From an uncultured Dokdonia sp. (GTDB lineage Bacteria; Bacteroidota; Bacteroidia; Flavobacteriales; Flavobacteriaceae): a DNA stretch of 64,000 nt. This document shows positions 8,962-18,300 of the stretch, in pieces. The stretch spans positions 1 through 64,000 of the forward strand of contig NZ_CANLNH010000002.1 in the NCBI RefSeq assembly GCF_947492535.1, read 5' to 3'. Within the stretch, counting starts at the first letter, position 1. Every line of letters starts with the position of its first letter. Under the pieces are notes generated by a model. It was not told where the DNA came from and made no database searches. It was given only the letters and a program-made list of their open reading frames with translations. Made by a program: the position numbers and the translations under genes.

Positions 8962-8994
8962 AAAAGAGAGCAGTTACTAAGTAACTGCTCTTTT
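8962..8994 (+). terminator. Terminator after the esterase gene
   Basis: AGAGCAGTTAC pairs with GTAACTGCTCT around a TAA-containing loop, followed by TTTTG, 25 bases after the stop codon. Confidence 0.8.
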
Positions 8995-9167
8995 GCATAA
9001 TATTCAATCCCCCAATCAAATATTTTTATCAAAACACGACATGTTTTTTGATGAAGACAAATATAGAACGTCCTTATTATTAAAAAACACGTATTTCTAC
9101 CTATTTTTATGCTAGCTAGCAATTAAATTTACTCGAAAAAAAACGATAACTCTTCCCTTTATAGGAG

Positions 9168-9211
9168 AAAGAAAAATAAAATATAGTCTTACCTACGTTT
9201 TATTTTTCTTT
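9168..9211. repeat. AT-only inverted repeat upstream of radA
   Basis: AAAGAAAAATAAAA at 9168-9181 is the exact reverse complement of TTTTATTTTTCTTT at 9198-9211, with a 16-base loop. The function is unknown; it could be a weak bidirectional terminator or a protein-binding site. Confidence 0.5.
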
Positions 9212-9279
9212 TGAAATAGGAAGAAAAGAAGGGTGTTTTATCACAGCAAATTCAACTGATAGGTGGTATTATTTAGTAT

Positions 9280-9296
9280 TTTCGCTTAAAGCGAAA
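9280..9296. repeat. Variant palindrome TTTCGCTTAAAGCGAAA before radA
   Basis: An inverted repeat with TTTCGCTT and AAGCGAAA around one A, 7 bases before the radA ATG. It shares its half-sites with the iterated 16-bp palindrome but has a TTA centre in place of CG. A second copy is at 15507-15525. Confidence 0.55.
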
Positions 9297-9303
9297 TGTA
9301 ACA

Positions 9304-10674
9304 ATGGCAAAAACAAAAACTTCATTTTTCTGTCAAAACTGTGGCACACAACACGCTAAATGGCAAGGTCAGTGTCATGCCTGTAAAGAATGGAACACTA
9401 TTGTTGAAGAAATCATCCAAAAGGAAGATAAAAAAGATTGGAAACAGGATACCGCTTTCGCGAAAGCGAATACTCGCACCAATAAACCGTTGAAAATAAA
9501 TGAGATTACTGCCTCTGCCGAAACAAGGTTAGATACAAAAAATGGGGAACTCAACCGTGTTTTAGGAGGAGGTCTTGTACCTGGATCATTAACGCTTTTA
9601 GGAGGAGAACCAGGTATTGGAAAAAGTACATTATGTCTTCAGATATCTTTAAACCTTCCCTATAAAACATTGTATGTTTCTGGCGAAGAAAGTCAGCAAC
9701 AGATTAAAATGCGTGCAGATCGTATTCATCCTGATAGTGATCAATGCTATATTCTTGCAGAAACCAAAACACAAAATATCTTTAGACATATTTCAGAAAT
9801 ACAACCTGATATTGTCATTATAGACTCCATACAAACACTACACACCAATCATATAGAAAGCAGTCCCGGAAGCATCTCACAAATACGTGAAACTACCTCA
9901 GAACTCATCAAATATGCAAAAGAAACAGCAACCCCTGTCATTTTAATTGGCCACATCACTAAAGACGGAAATATTGCGGGACCAAAAATTTTAGAACATA
10001 TGGTAGATACGGTACTCCAGTTTGAAGGAGATCGTAATCACGTATATCGAATTTTAAGAGCTCATAAAAATCGTTTTGGAAGTACCAATGAGTTAGGTAT
10101 TTATGAAATGCAAGGAAGCGGTTTACGCGAAGTATCTAATCCTAGTGAAATCTTAATATCAAAAAATGATGAAGAGTTAAGTGGTACAGCTATAGCAGCA
10201 ACATTAGAGGGTTTGCGTCCTCTCATGATTGAAATTCAAGCGTTGGTAAGTACGGCTGTGTATGGAACACCGCAACGTAGTGCTACTGGCTATAATGTAA
10301 AACGCCTCAATATGCTACTCGCTGTGTTGGAAAAAAGAGCAGGTTTTAAATTAGGTGCAAAAGATGTGTTTCTAAATGTTACAGGAGGAATTTCTGTAGA
10401 TGATCCTGCTATTGATCTTGCTGTGGTTGCCGCTGTATTATCTAGCAATGTAGATATCGCCATAGACAAGTCACTATGCCTCGCTGCCGAAATTGGACTT
10501 GCAGGTGAAGTACGCCCAATTACACGAGTAGAGCAACGTATCCATGAAGCGGAAAAATTAGGATTCAGTGGAATTATTGTTTCTAAATATTGTAAAATTC
10601 CAGATCATGACTACAAAATCTCCATTATTAAAGTAGCCAAAGTACATGATGTTGTAAGACATTTATTTGGGTAA
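9304..10674 (+). CDS. radA: DNA repair protein RadA (Sms)
   Basis: RecA-related branch-migration ATPase acting in recombination and repair. The 456 residues are full length. The order is: N-terminal four-cysteine zinc finger (FFCQNCGTQHAKWQGQCHAC), ATPase with Walker A GGEPGIGKST (about 97-106) and IIDSIQTL Walker B, the RadA-specific HKNRFGSTNELGIYEM motif, and a Lon-like C-terminal domain (GGISVDDPAIDLAV). The iterated palindrome (9453-9468) encodes AFAKA in the linker between zinc finger and ATPase, the least constrained part of the protein. Transcribed alone; the leader contains a variant palindrome. Confidence 0.98.
   Translation: MAKTKTSFFCQNCGTQHAKWQGQCHACKEWNTIVEEIIQKEDKKDWKQDTAFAKANTRTNKPLKINEITASAETRLDTKNGELNRVLGGGLVPGSLTLLGGEPGIGKSTLCLQISLNLPYKTLYVSGEESQQQIKMRADRIHPDSDQCYILAETKTQNIFRHISEIQPDIVIIDSIQTLHTNHIESSPGSISQIRETTSELIKYAKETATPVILIGHITKDGNIAGPKILEHMVDTVLQFEGDRNHVYRILRAHKNRFGSTNELGIYEMQGSGLREVSNPSEILISKNDEELSGTAIAATLEGLRPLMIEIQALVSTAVYGTPQRSATGYNVKRLNMLLAVLEKRAGFKLGAKDVFLNVTGGISVDDPAIDLAVVAAVLSSNVDIAIDKSLCLAAEIGLAGEVRPITRVEQRIHEAEKLGFSGIIVSKYCKIPDHDYKISIIKVAKVHDVVRHLFG
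9453..9468. repeat. Iterated palindrome (in radA linker)
   Basis: Perfect CGCTTTCGCGAAAGCG, in frame, encoding AFAKA between two RadA domains. Confidence 0.9.
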
Positions 10675-10752
10675 CCCCTTAGCAATAGATATGTTATTCG
10701 TAAGCGCATATATAGGCTTACGACTGAAATGCAAAACAATAACATATATATT

Positions 10753-11511
10753 ATGACAAAAAACTACACGTTACCTTATATTTTTTTATTCCTTGTTGCT
10801 TTTATGCCTTCCTCAATACAGGCGCAATGTACCTTTGGAAATGACGTAGGATCATTTGACCCTCAAAACAATTTTGACTGGGCACAATCATTTACAGCAG
10901 AGTGTGATGGCTTTTTAGAATATGTAGAGTTTATCACTGGAAGTGGTGGTACTCAACAAGCAAGAACCTTAGAGATTTTTGAAGGTGCAACGGTATCTGG
11001 CGAACCTATTTACACACAAGAATTTCCAGTGATGAATTTTGGAGCTGCAGGTGAGAGTTTACGAATCAATCTTGCAGAAGAATTTCCGATCACTAGTGGA
11101 GATATTTTTACATTTCAAATTCCAGGAGTTACGGTAAATCTTCTAGTAGATATTAATAATCCCTATCCAGGAGGCTTTGCTTTTGAAAACGGTGGAGAAT
11201 TTGGTCAAGTAGTAGATTTTGTATTTAACGTTAGTATTACTGATGAGTTTTTAGCTTTAGATGATTTAGACCTTATGATCATTTCAGCATATCCAAATCC
11301 TACCTCTGAAATTATTGATGTCTCGCTAGGAAGCTTCCAACAAGAAATCACTATACGCACCTATAATTTTATTGGAGAGCTCGTCATGGAAGAACGAATA
11401 ACAAACACAAATCTTCTAAGAATGGATATTGCTCCATTAGCAATGGGAACGTATTATTCTATTGTGATGACACCTTCGAATAGAGGCATATTTCGATTTA
11501 TAAAATCGTAA
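10753..11511 (+). CDS. Secreted protein with type IX secretion sorting tail
   Basis: A protein of about 252 residues with a signal peptide ending SIQAQ and a C-terminal T9SS type A domain (ISAYPNPTSE near residue 182, then a beta-rich tail ending RFIKS). The middle is beta-rich with two cysteines near the N-terminus; I do not recognise a domain. An in-frame ATG at 10729 would add 8 residues before the signal peptide; the ATG at 10753 gives a cleaner signal sequence (MTKNYTLPYIFLF). The protein is probably exported across the outer membrane and attached to the cell surface or released. Followed by a terminator and a palindrome. Confidence 0.75.
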   Translation: MTKNYTLPYIFLFLVAFMPSSIQAQCTFGNDVGSFDPQNNFDWAQSFTAECDGFLEYVEFITGSGGTQQARTLEIFEGATVSGEPIYTQEFPVMNFGAAGESLRINLAEEFPITSGDIFTFQIPGVTVNLLVDINNPYPGGFAFENGGEFGQVVDFVFNVSITDEFLALDDLDLMIISAYPNPTSEIIDVSLGSFQQEITIRTYNFIGELVMEERITNTNLLRMDIAPLAMGTYYSIVMTPSNRGIFRFIKS

Positions 11512-11533
11512 TCAATATATACCAAAATTAAAA

Positions 11534-11563
11534 AGCCTTCATAGCATGTAGACTATGAAGGCT
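11534..11563 (+). terminator. Terminator after the T9SS gene
   Basis: AGCCTTCATAG pairs with CTATGAAGGCT around an 8-base loop, 22 bases after the stop. The U tract is weak (TTCTAAAT), but the A-rich upstream flank suits either strand. Confidence 0.65.
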
Positions 11564-11571
11564 TCTAAATA

Positions 11572-11587
11572 CGCTTTCGCGAAAGCG
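11572..11587. repeat. Iterated palindrome (intergenic)
   Basis: Perfect 16-bp copy, here in the extended form TACGCTTTCGCGAAAGCGTA, placed directly after a terminator between convergent genes. Confidence 0.9.
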
Positions 11588-11706
11588 TATAATACCATTT
11601 ACTATTTTATTGGCCCCGCCAAAGGGTTTAATATCCCGAGTCCTGTATCGAAATTAAAATTCAGTTTCGTATAAATGCCTCGTGAGCTTGTCCCAAGGTA
11701 GTTTAC

Positions 11707-12741
11707 TTAAGGCGCAGGATTAGGAATTGCCGCATGTACTTCTTCTATAGCTTTTAAAACTTCTTCAGATAATTCAACATCAATACTTCCTATGTTTTCA
11801 GCAAGTTGTTCTACCGAAGTAGCTCCAATTATATTTGCCGTCACAAAAGGACGTGTATTTACAAAAGCAAGAGACATTTGTGTCAAACTTAATCCATGAG
11901 CATCTGCAATGGTTTTATAACGTCTCGTTGCTTCAAATGAATTTTCATTATGGTATCTACTGTAGTTAGGAAATAACGTAACTCTCGCATTTGGAGGATA
12001 TCCATCAAGATACTTTCCAGTTAATTGTCCAAAACCAAGAGGAGAATATGGTAAGTGCCCTACGTCTTCTCTATGCATAATTTCCGTAAGTCCTACCTCG
12101 TCTTTTCTATTTAATAAACTATACGGATTCTGTACTGTAATCATTTTAGGAGCTCCTTTACGCGCTTCTTCTAGATATCTTGATAATCCATAAGGTGTTT
12201 CATTAGAAAGTCCAACATTTCTAATTTTCCCTACTTTTACTAAGCCATCTAAATCTTCTAAGATTTGCGCAAAATTATCTTCCCAGCCATCATTTTCATT
12301 ATGCGTATATCCCAATTGACCAAAAAAGTTTGTTGGTCGTTCTGGCCAATGCAACTGATACAAATCAATATAATCTGTTCCGAGACGCTCTAAACTTTTA
12401 TTAACGGCATCTTCTAATTCATGTTTTGCAAACCCTCCTGTACGGATATGCTTTGTAAACTCCGCTGGACCTGCAATTTTAGAAGCGATTACTACTTGAT
12501 CGCGCTTTCCTGTTTTCTTTAGCCAACTTCCTATGATACGCTCTGTGCTTCCATAGGTTTCTGCTCGTGCATTAGGCACACTGTATAGCTCTGCCGTATC
12601 AATAAAATTAACACCTTGTGATATAGCATAGTCTAATTGTGCATGCCCTTCGGCTTCGGTATTTTGTTCTCCCCAAGTCATAGAACCTAGGCATATTTTT
12701 GAGACTTTAATGTCTGTGTTTGGTAAGTGGGTGTATTTCAT
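11707..12741 (-). CDS. NADP(H)-dependent aldo/keto reductase, Tas-like
   Basis: A 344-residue cytosolic oxidoreductase with the TIM-barrel aldo/keto reductase signature: DTAELY (catalytic Asp and Tyr), the catalytic Lys in VIASKIAG, the catalytic His in LYQLHWPERP, the subfamily's GKIRNVGLSNETPYGL, and a C-terminal NADP-binding region ending NIIGATSVEQL. Length and motifs match the E. coli Tas group. The physiological substrate is not clear. Transcribed alone on the minus strand, with a 45-base gap to the next gene. Confidence 0.92.
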   Translation of the reverse strand: MKYTHLPNTDIKVSKICLGSMTWGEQNTEAEGHAQLDYAISQGVNFIDTAELYSVPNARAETYGSTERIIGSWLKKTGKRDQVVIASKIAGPAEFTKHIRTGGFAKHELEDAVNKSLERLGTDYIDLYQLHWPERPTNFFGQLGYTHNENDGWEDNFAQILEDLDGLVKVGKIRNVGLSNETPYGLSRYLEEARKGAPKMITVQNPYSLLNRKDEVGLTEIMHREDVGHLPYSPLGFGQLTGKYLDGYPPNARVTLFPNYSRYHNENSFEATRRYKTIADAHGLSLTQMSLAFVNTRPFVTANIIGATSVEQLAENIGSIDVELSEEVLKAIEEVHAAIPNPAP

Positions 12742-12786
12742 TTTTCAATTTCCGCAACAACGGTTTTTTAATTATAACTAGAGTAT

Positions 12787-13197
12787 TTAATCTAGTCCTA
12801 TTTCATATTTTTCTACAAAATTATCATCATTTAACCAGATTAGCAAAAACTCACTATCTATACTGAAGTAACCTCTCTCTGGTCCTAAATAATAGATCAT
12901 ATCATGACCTAGTTGATAAAAATAACAGTCTTCGTCTGGCATACCTAGAAGAGTAATCACCTGCCATGCTGGTAAATCATCTATTACTTTTTTACTTATA
13001 AGATCATCTATCATTTCTACTCGCTTATTTTCATCTTTTTTCCAAACTTTAGACGAAAATTCGCGCTCAACAAAATGATTTCCCATTGTATTTATTAATA
13101 ATAAAAAAACTAATAAAGACACACATACCAGTGCGATAAGGCTATAAAAAAGAATACGTAGGAACTCCTTAATGGTCAAATCCTTATATTCTTTCAT
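12787..13197 (-). CDS. Single-pass membrane protein of unknown function
   Basis: A 136-residue protein with a short cytosolic N-terminus, one strong membrane segment (about residues 13-35, FYSLIALVCVSLLVFLLLI) and a charged external domain. The motif WQVITLLGMPDE followed by YYLGPERGYFSIDSEFLLIWL is reminiscent of small outer-membrane-assembly (SmpA/BamE-like) domains, but too weak to call. It lies 19 bases after the OmpA lipoprotein gene on the same strand, so an envelope role is plausible. Confidence 0.6.
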   Translation of the reverse strand: MKEYKDLTIKEFLRILFYSLIALVCVSLLVFLLLINTMGNHFVEREFSSKVWKKDENKRVEMIDDLISKKVIDDLPAWQVITLLGMPDEDCYFYQLGHDMIYYLGPERGYFSIDSEFLLIWLNDDNFVEKYEIGLD

Positions 13198-13216
13198 TGT
13201 CTCATTATTTAATCAC

Positions 13217-14203
13217 TTAATCTATATCTTGTAATAACGCAGTGACTTCATCAAGTTTTGGCGTTAGAATCACTTCGATACGTCTATTTTTTGCTTTGTT
13301 TTCAGCAGTATCATTAGGTGCAACAGGCGCATATTCTCCACGACCCGCAGCTGTTAAATTCTTCGGATCAATGCTTTTATTTTCTCGTAATATATTCACA
13401 ATAGCCGTGGCTCTTTTTGCTGATAAATCCCAATTTCCTTTTAAGTTTCCACTTCCAGAATAGGGAACATCATCTGTATGTCCTTCTATCAACACTGCGA
13501 TATCTGGATTATCACCAAGTACATTTCCTAATTGTTTTACTGCTGTTTTTCCGTTGGCTCCTACGGTCCAACTACCACTATCAAATAATAGTTTATTTTC
13601 TAATGAGACATATACTTTTCCATCTCTTTGTTCTACTGTAAGTCCTTTTCCTTCAAAGTCAGTAAGGGCTTTTGAAATAGCATCTTTTAAATTACGCAAA
13701 TTGGCATCTTTTGCTGCAATTACAGCTTCTAGTTCATCAATACGATTAGAGCGATCTGCAAGGTCTTTTTGTAACTGCTCTAGTCGTTTGCGTTCTGCTT
13801 CTAAAGCTTCTTTATTTGCAGCAAGTGCTGCTTGCTTTACTTCTAATTCAGCGAGCAATTCTCTATTTTTCTTTGAATTTGCTGCAATACTCGCACTGCT
13901 ATTGGCTTCTAATGCATCATACGATGCTTGAAGGCTTTCTAAACTTGCTTGTGTACTTTCATATTTACTTTTATAATCAGCCAAAGAAGATTGTGCTGCT
14001 TCTAAATCTTTAGAAGCTACTTCGTAATCACTGGTCATTTTAGCTAAGTCTTTTTTCGCGGAAGCGAGATCACTTGATAAATTGCGATTTTCTTTACGAA
14101 GTCGTGCGTATTTTGACTCAAGGTCTTCAAAGACTTTTTTTGAAACACAAGAACTTAGGGTAATTCCTGCAAGGCATAGTAGTAGGACTTTCTTCATCAT
14201 CAT
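13217..14203 (-). CDS. OmpA-family lipoprotein with long coiled coil
   Basis: About 328 residues. The signal peptide ends in lipobox LSSC, residues about 25-180 are a nearly continuous coiled coil, and the C-terminal OmpA domain (about 195-320) has IEGHTDDVPY, NWDLSAKRA and NRRIEVIL, the peptidoglycan-binding residues. It probably links outer membrane and cell wall. The start is placed at the ATG at 14203 (three ATGs in a row); an upstream TTG at 14215 gives only four more residues and is less likely. Several long ORFs on the opposite strand are shadows caused by the biased coiled-coil sequence. Confidence 0.88.
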   Translation of the reverse strand: MMMKKVLLLCLAGITLSSCVSKKVFEDLESKYARLRKENRNLSSDLASAKKDLAKMTSDYEVASKDLEAAQSSLADYKSKYESTQASLESLQASYDALEANSSASIAANSKKNRELLAELEVKQAALAANKEALEAERKRLEQLQKDLADRSNRIDELEAVIAAKDANLRNLKDAISKALTDFEGKGLTVEQRDGKVYVSLENKLLFDSGSWTVGANGKTAVKQLGNVLGDNPDIAVLIEGHTDDVPYSGSGNLKGNWDLSAKRATAIVNILRENKSIDPKNLTAAGRGEYAPVAPNDTAENKAKNRRIEVILTPKLDEVTALLQDID

Positions 14204-14241
14204 AGGTATTCTCAATTTTTGGGTTATTGTTGTTTTTTTAT

Positions 14242-15006
14242 TTAGTGGAGTGATAATTCAACCATATGTGGGCAGTGATCACTATGCATCGCATCTTTTA
14301 AAATGACGGCACGTGCAATTTTATCTTTTAAAGGTGTACTGACCATATTGTAATCGATACGCCATCCTTTATTATTGGCTCTTGAATTTGCTCTATAACT
14401 CCACCACGTATAATTATCGGGTTCTTTATTTAAATGACGGAAAGAATCTATAAAACCACTTTCCATAAAATTACCAATCCATTCTCGCTCTACAGGAAGG
14501 AAACCACTCGTATTTTTATTACGTATTGGGTCATGTATATCTATCGCTTCATGACAAATATTATAATCGCCTCCTATCACAAGATTAGGGTATTCTTTTG
14601 TTAAATCAGTAATGTACGATTGGAATAAATCCATGTATTCTAGTTTGTGTTCTAATCGAGCACTATTGGTTCCTGATGGGAGATATAAACTCATTACAGA
14701 TACGTCATCAAAGTCTACGCGGATGTTACGACCTTCAAAATCCATAGACTCAATGCCTGTACCATACTCGACATGATTGGGCTTTTGCTTGGTTAGAATA
14801 GCCACCCCACTATATCCTTTTTTTTGTGCACTAAACCAATAATGGTGATAGCCTAACGCTTCAAAAACAGCCACATCTACCTGATCTACAGTTGCTTTTG
14901 TTTCTTGAAGTAATACTACATCTGGATCTGTAGCTTGTAACCAAGTATCAAACCCTTTACGGAGGGCTGCTCGGATTCCATTTACATTGTAAGAAATAAT
15001 CTTCAT
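14242..15006 (-). CDS. xth: Exodeoxyribonuclease III
   Basis: AP endonuclease / 3'-5' exonuclease of base excision repair. The 254 residues contain the EEP-fold motifs: SYNVNGIRAAL, LLQETKA (metal-binding Glu), YSGVAILTK, GGDYNICHEAIDIHDP (catalytic Asp and Asn), TWWSYRANSRANNKGWRIDY and C-terminal MHSDHCPHMVEL (Asp-His pair). It lies 38 bases upstream of the OmpA gene on the same strand. Confidence 0.96.
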   Translation of the reverse strand: MKIISYNVNGIRAALRKGFDTWLQATDPDVVLLQETKATVDQVDVAVFEALGYHHYWFSAQKKGYSGVAILTKQKPNHVEYGTGIESMDFEGRNIRVDFDDVSVMSLYLPSGTNSARLEHKLEYMDLFQSYITDLTKEYPNLVIGGDYNICHEAIDIHDPIRNKNTSGFLPVEREWIGNFMESGFIDSFRHLNKEPDNYTWWSYRANSRANNKGWRIDYNMVSTPLKDKIARAVILKDAMHSDHCPHMVELSLH

Positions 15007-15248
15007 AAGTGTCTAAAATGTTATCTCAAAACTATGAATTAGAACTTCATAATGAAGCGTAAAACAACATTAAATACTAACATTTTCTTGTTTTTAGCAT
15101 AGCATCGCTACGGTTAAAATAAAAAATGTAGCGTAGCAATAGTATTTCCTATTGTTTTATGATGTAATAGATTTTCTAATACATATTTTGGGTAAAATGC
15201 TAATTTATAAAAGTAGTACACATAAGAAGTTAAAAAGGCTATAAAGTT

Positions 15249-15256
15249 TACCTTTG
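15249..15256 (+). promoter_or_regulatory. Probable sigma-A -7 box for the large barrel gene
   Basis: TACCTTTG matches TAnnTTTG, 49 bases before the ATG at 15306. The rest of the approximately 300-base divergent region holds an imperfect hairpin (15106-15133, CGCTAC/GTAGCG). Confidence 0.45.
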
Positions 15257-15305
15257 ATTTCTAATACCTACAAAATATTTTTAACACAAGAGAGTTCTAG
15301 TTATA

Positions 15306-18300
15306 ATGCGGAATCTTTACTTTTTGCTTTTCTTCTTATGCACAGCTACACTCGTAGCCCAAGAGGTACGTACCAAAAGAATTCCGTTGCGAGATACGAT
15401 ACAATTAGATTCGGTAAGTATCAATCCTTCTCTATTTAAAATAGAAACACGAGAAGGTGCTACATTAGATAGTACAAAATATACCGTTGATTATGCAAAT
15501 AGTCTGCTTTCGCTTAAAGCGAAAGAAACCATACCCACAGACACTTTAGTCATTACATACAGAGTATATCCCAACTTTCTCACTCGAAAATATGTCCAGT
15601 TTGATCCAAAGCGTATTGTAACAAGTTCTGGAAATCTAGACCGACTTACCAATTTAAGAAATCAAAAAAAACGAACAGGATTTACACCTTTTAATGGCTT
15701 AAATACGAGTGGTAGTATTGTACGTGGCGTAACCGTTGGAAGCAATCAAAATAGCACTGTAAACTCTGAATTAGATTTACAATTAAGCGGGAAACTGAGT
15801 GATAAGGTTACCTTACGAGCCTCTATCCAAGATGCAAATATTCCAAGTCAAGAAGGTGGTTTTTCTCAAAATCTAGATGAGTTTGATCAAATTTTTATTG
15901 AGCTTTTTAGTGATAACTGGAATATCAGAGCGGGAGATATTAATCTTCAAGACACAGAATCGTATTACGGACAGTTTACTAAAAAAATACAAGGACTATC
16001 ATTACGTGGAGATATTAACCATTCTGAAGACAGTAAAACGAGTCTATTTGCAACAGGTGCTTTGGTACGAGGCGTTTTTAATACGAGTGTATTTACAGGA
16101 CAGGAAGGAAACCAAGGACCATATAAACTTACAGGTCCAAACGGCGAACTTTTTGTGTTGATTGTTTCTGGAAGTGAGGCTGTATATGTAAATGGAATTC
16201 TTCTGGAACGTGGAGAAGCAAAAGATTATATCATTGATTATAATGCAGGAGAGATTCGTTTTAACTCTACATTTCCTATTACAAGTGAGATGCGTATCAC
16301 GGTAGATTACCAGTTTAGTGAACGTAATTTTACTCGTTTTGTGGCGTATGGCGGTGGTAGCTTTCGCGAAAGCGATACTTTTAAGATTGCCGCACAAGTG
16401 TATTCAGAATCTGATGCTAAAAATCAACCGTTACAACAAACGTTAAGTGAAGATCAAGTGACAGTTCTAGCAAATGCGGGAGATGACCCCAATCAAATGG
16501 TAGCGCAAAGTGCCGTGCCTGATACCTTTAGTGACAATAAAGTATTGTATCGTCAAATTACTGTAAATGGTGTTGAGGTATTTGAATTTAGTACCGATCC
16601 TGAAGAGGAACTATTTAATGTTCGGTTTAGTAATGTAGGGCCTAATCAAGGTGATTATATACTGAGCACAACGAATACATTACGACGTACTTTTGAATAT
16701 GTAGCGCCTATTGATGGTGTACCACAAGGGTCTTTTGCACCACAAATACGTCTTTTTGCGCCTACCTTATTGCAACTTGCTATTGTAAATGGAAGTTATA
16801 CCCCTTCAGAAAAAACAGCAATCACATTTGAGGCGGCAGGAAGCAAAAATGATCTCAATCTTTTTTCTAATCTAGATGATGATGACAATAATGCATTTGC
16901 TACCCATCTAAAGGCTAAACAACAACTATTTAAAAAAGACAGTACGGCAACCTTAGAAGCTTTTGGGAAATGGGATTATATCCAAGAGAGTTTTACCAAT
17001 GTAGAAGGATTATATAATGTAGAATTTAATCGTGACTGGAACTTGGACACAGACCTTCAAAATACAAATGGCAACGGACTTATAATCGTAGGCGATCAAA
17101 GTTTTTTAACCACAGGGTTACGATACGAAAACAGGAAATTAGGATCTATCATATATAGTTTTGAAAATCTAGATTTTAATACCACATATTCAGGAACTAG
17201 ACATTCTGTAGCAAGTACTATTAATGCTAAAAAACTGAAAGGTGCTATTAATGGAAGTATATTAAATACAAACGATCTGAATGTAACATCTAATTTTTCT
17301 AAGTTATACAGTAGTGCTGTATATGACCTTAAAAAAGCTTGGGTAGGTGGTAAATTTTATACAGAAGATAATGTTAGGACAACTAAAATAAATGATTCTA
17401 TCACTCCCGATAGTCAGCGATTTCAATTGTATGAAGGGTTTGTAGGTATTGGAGATAGTACCAATGTGTATGTAGAAGCTGGATATCGCTACCGTGTGAA
17501 TGATAGTTTACGAACTAATAGGATAGAACGTGTAAATACATCCAACACCTACTTTTTAAAATCACAATTACTAAAAAATAAAAAAACCAATCTTTCGGTA
17601 TTTATTAATTACCGAACATTAGCTTTTGAAGATACCGAGATAGAAACTCAAAATTCACTAAACTCAAGATTATTATACGACCAGCGTTTTGCAAAAGACA
17701 TCATAAGACTCAATACTGTTTTTGAGACCAATAGTGGTACACAACCACAGCAAGAATTTACATTTATTGCGGTAGATGAAGGACAAGGGACGCATACCTG
17801 GAACGATTTTAATGGCGATGGAATTCAGCAATTAGAAGAATTTGATCTTGCTCAATTTCAAGATCAAGCAGATTTTATACGTGTATTATTACCCAATCAA
17901 TTATTCTTACAAACACATCAAAACAAACTAAGCAGTCAGTTGACTTTGAATCCGCAACAATGGAATGGCCAGAAAGGCCTAAAGAAGTTTCTCTCGCGCT
18001 TTTATAACCAAACTAATTATAGTATAGATAGAAGAGCGTTACGCGAAGGAGAAAGCTTTACAATCAATCCATTTGAAGCAGATGAAAATGAAATAGGGTT
18101 AGGATTGAATTTTCGGAATGCATTTACATTTAATCGCGGGAAGCAAAACTACACCACAACCTACAGTTATGTTTCTAATAAATCAACCAATCTACTTTCT
18201 ACAGGTCTTCAGGATAATGAATTAGAAACACATCAAATCAATTTTTTACATAAGATAAAAGAAAGTTGGCTTTTCAACTTCAAAGCAGAAACTGGAACTA

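Larger units (their letters stand above)
8937..9303. other. Non-coding stretch between the esterase and radA
   Basis: Holds the esterase terminator (8962-8994), an AT-only 14-bp hairpin (9168-9181 with 9198-9211) and a variant of the iterated palindrome (9280-9296) just before radA. I find no convincing small ORF or RNA gene. Confidence 0.6.

Noticed and set aside
14050-14066. TTTTTTCGCGGAAGCGA as a palindrome copy
   Set aside because: Broken symmetry, and the codons (SAKKD) fit the ordinary coiled coil of the gene; likely chance.
13242-14306. Several long plus-strand ORFs opposite the OmpA lipoprotein gene
   Set aside because: They mirror the low-complexity coiled-coil codons of the minus-strand gene, have no start signals and no protein-like motifs.
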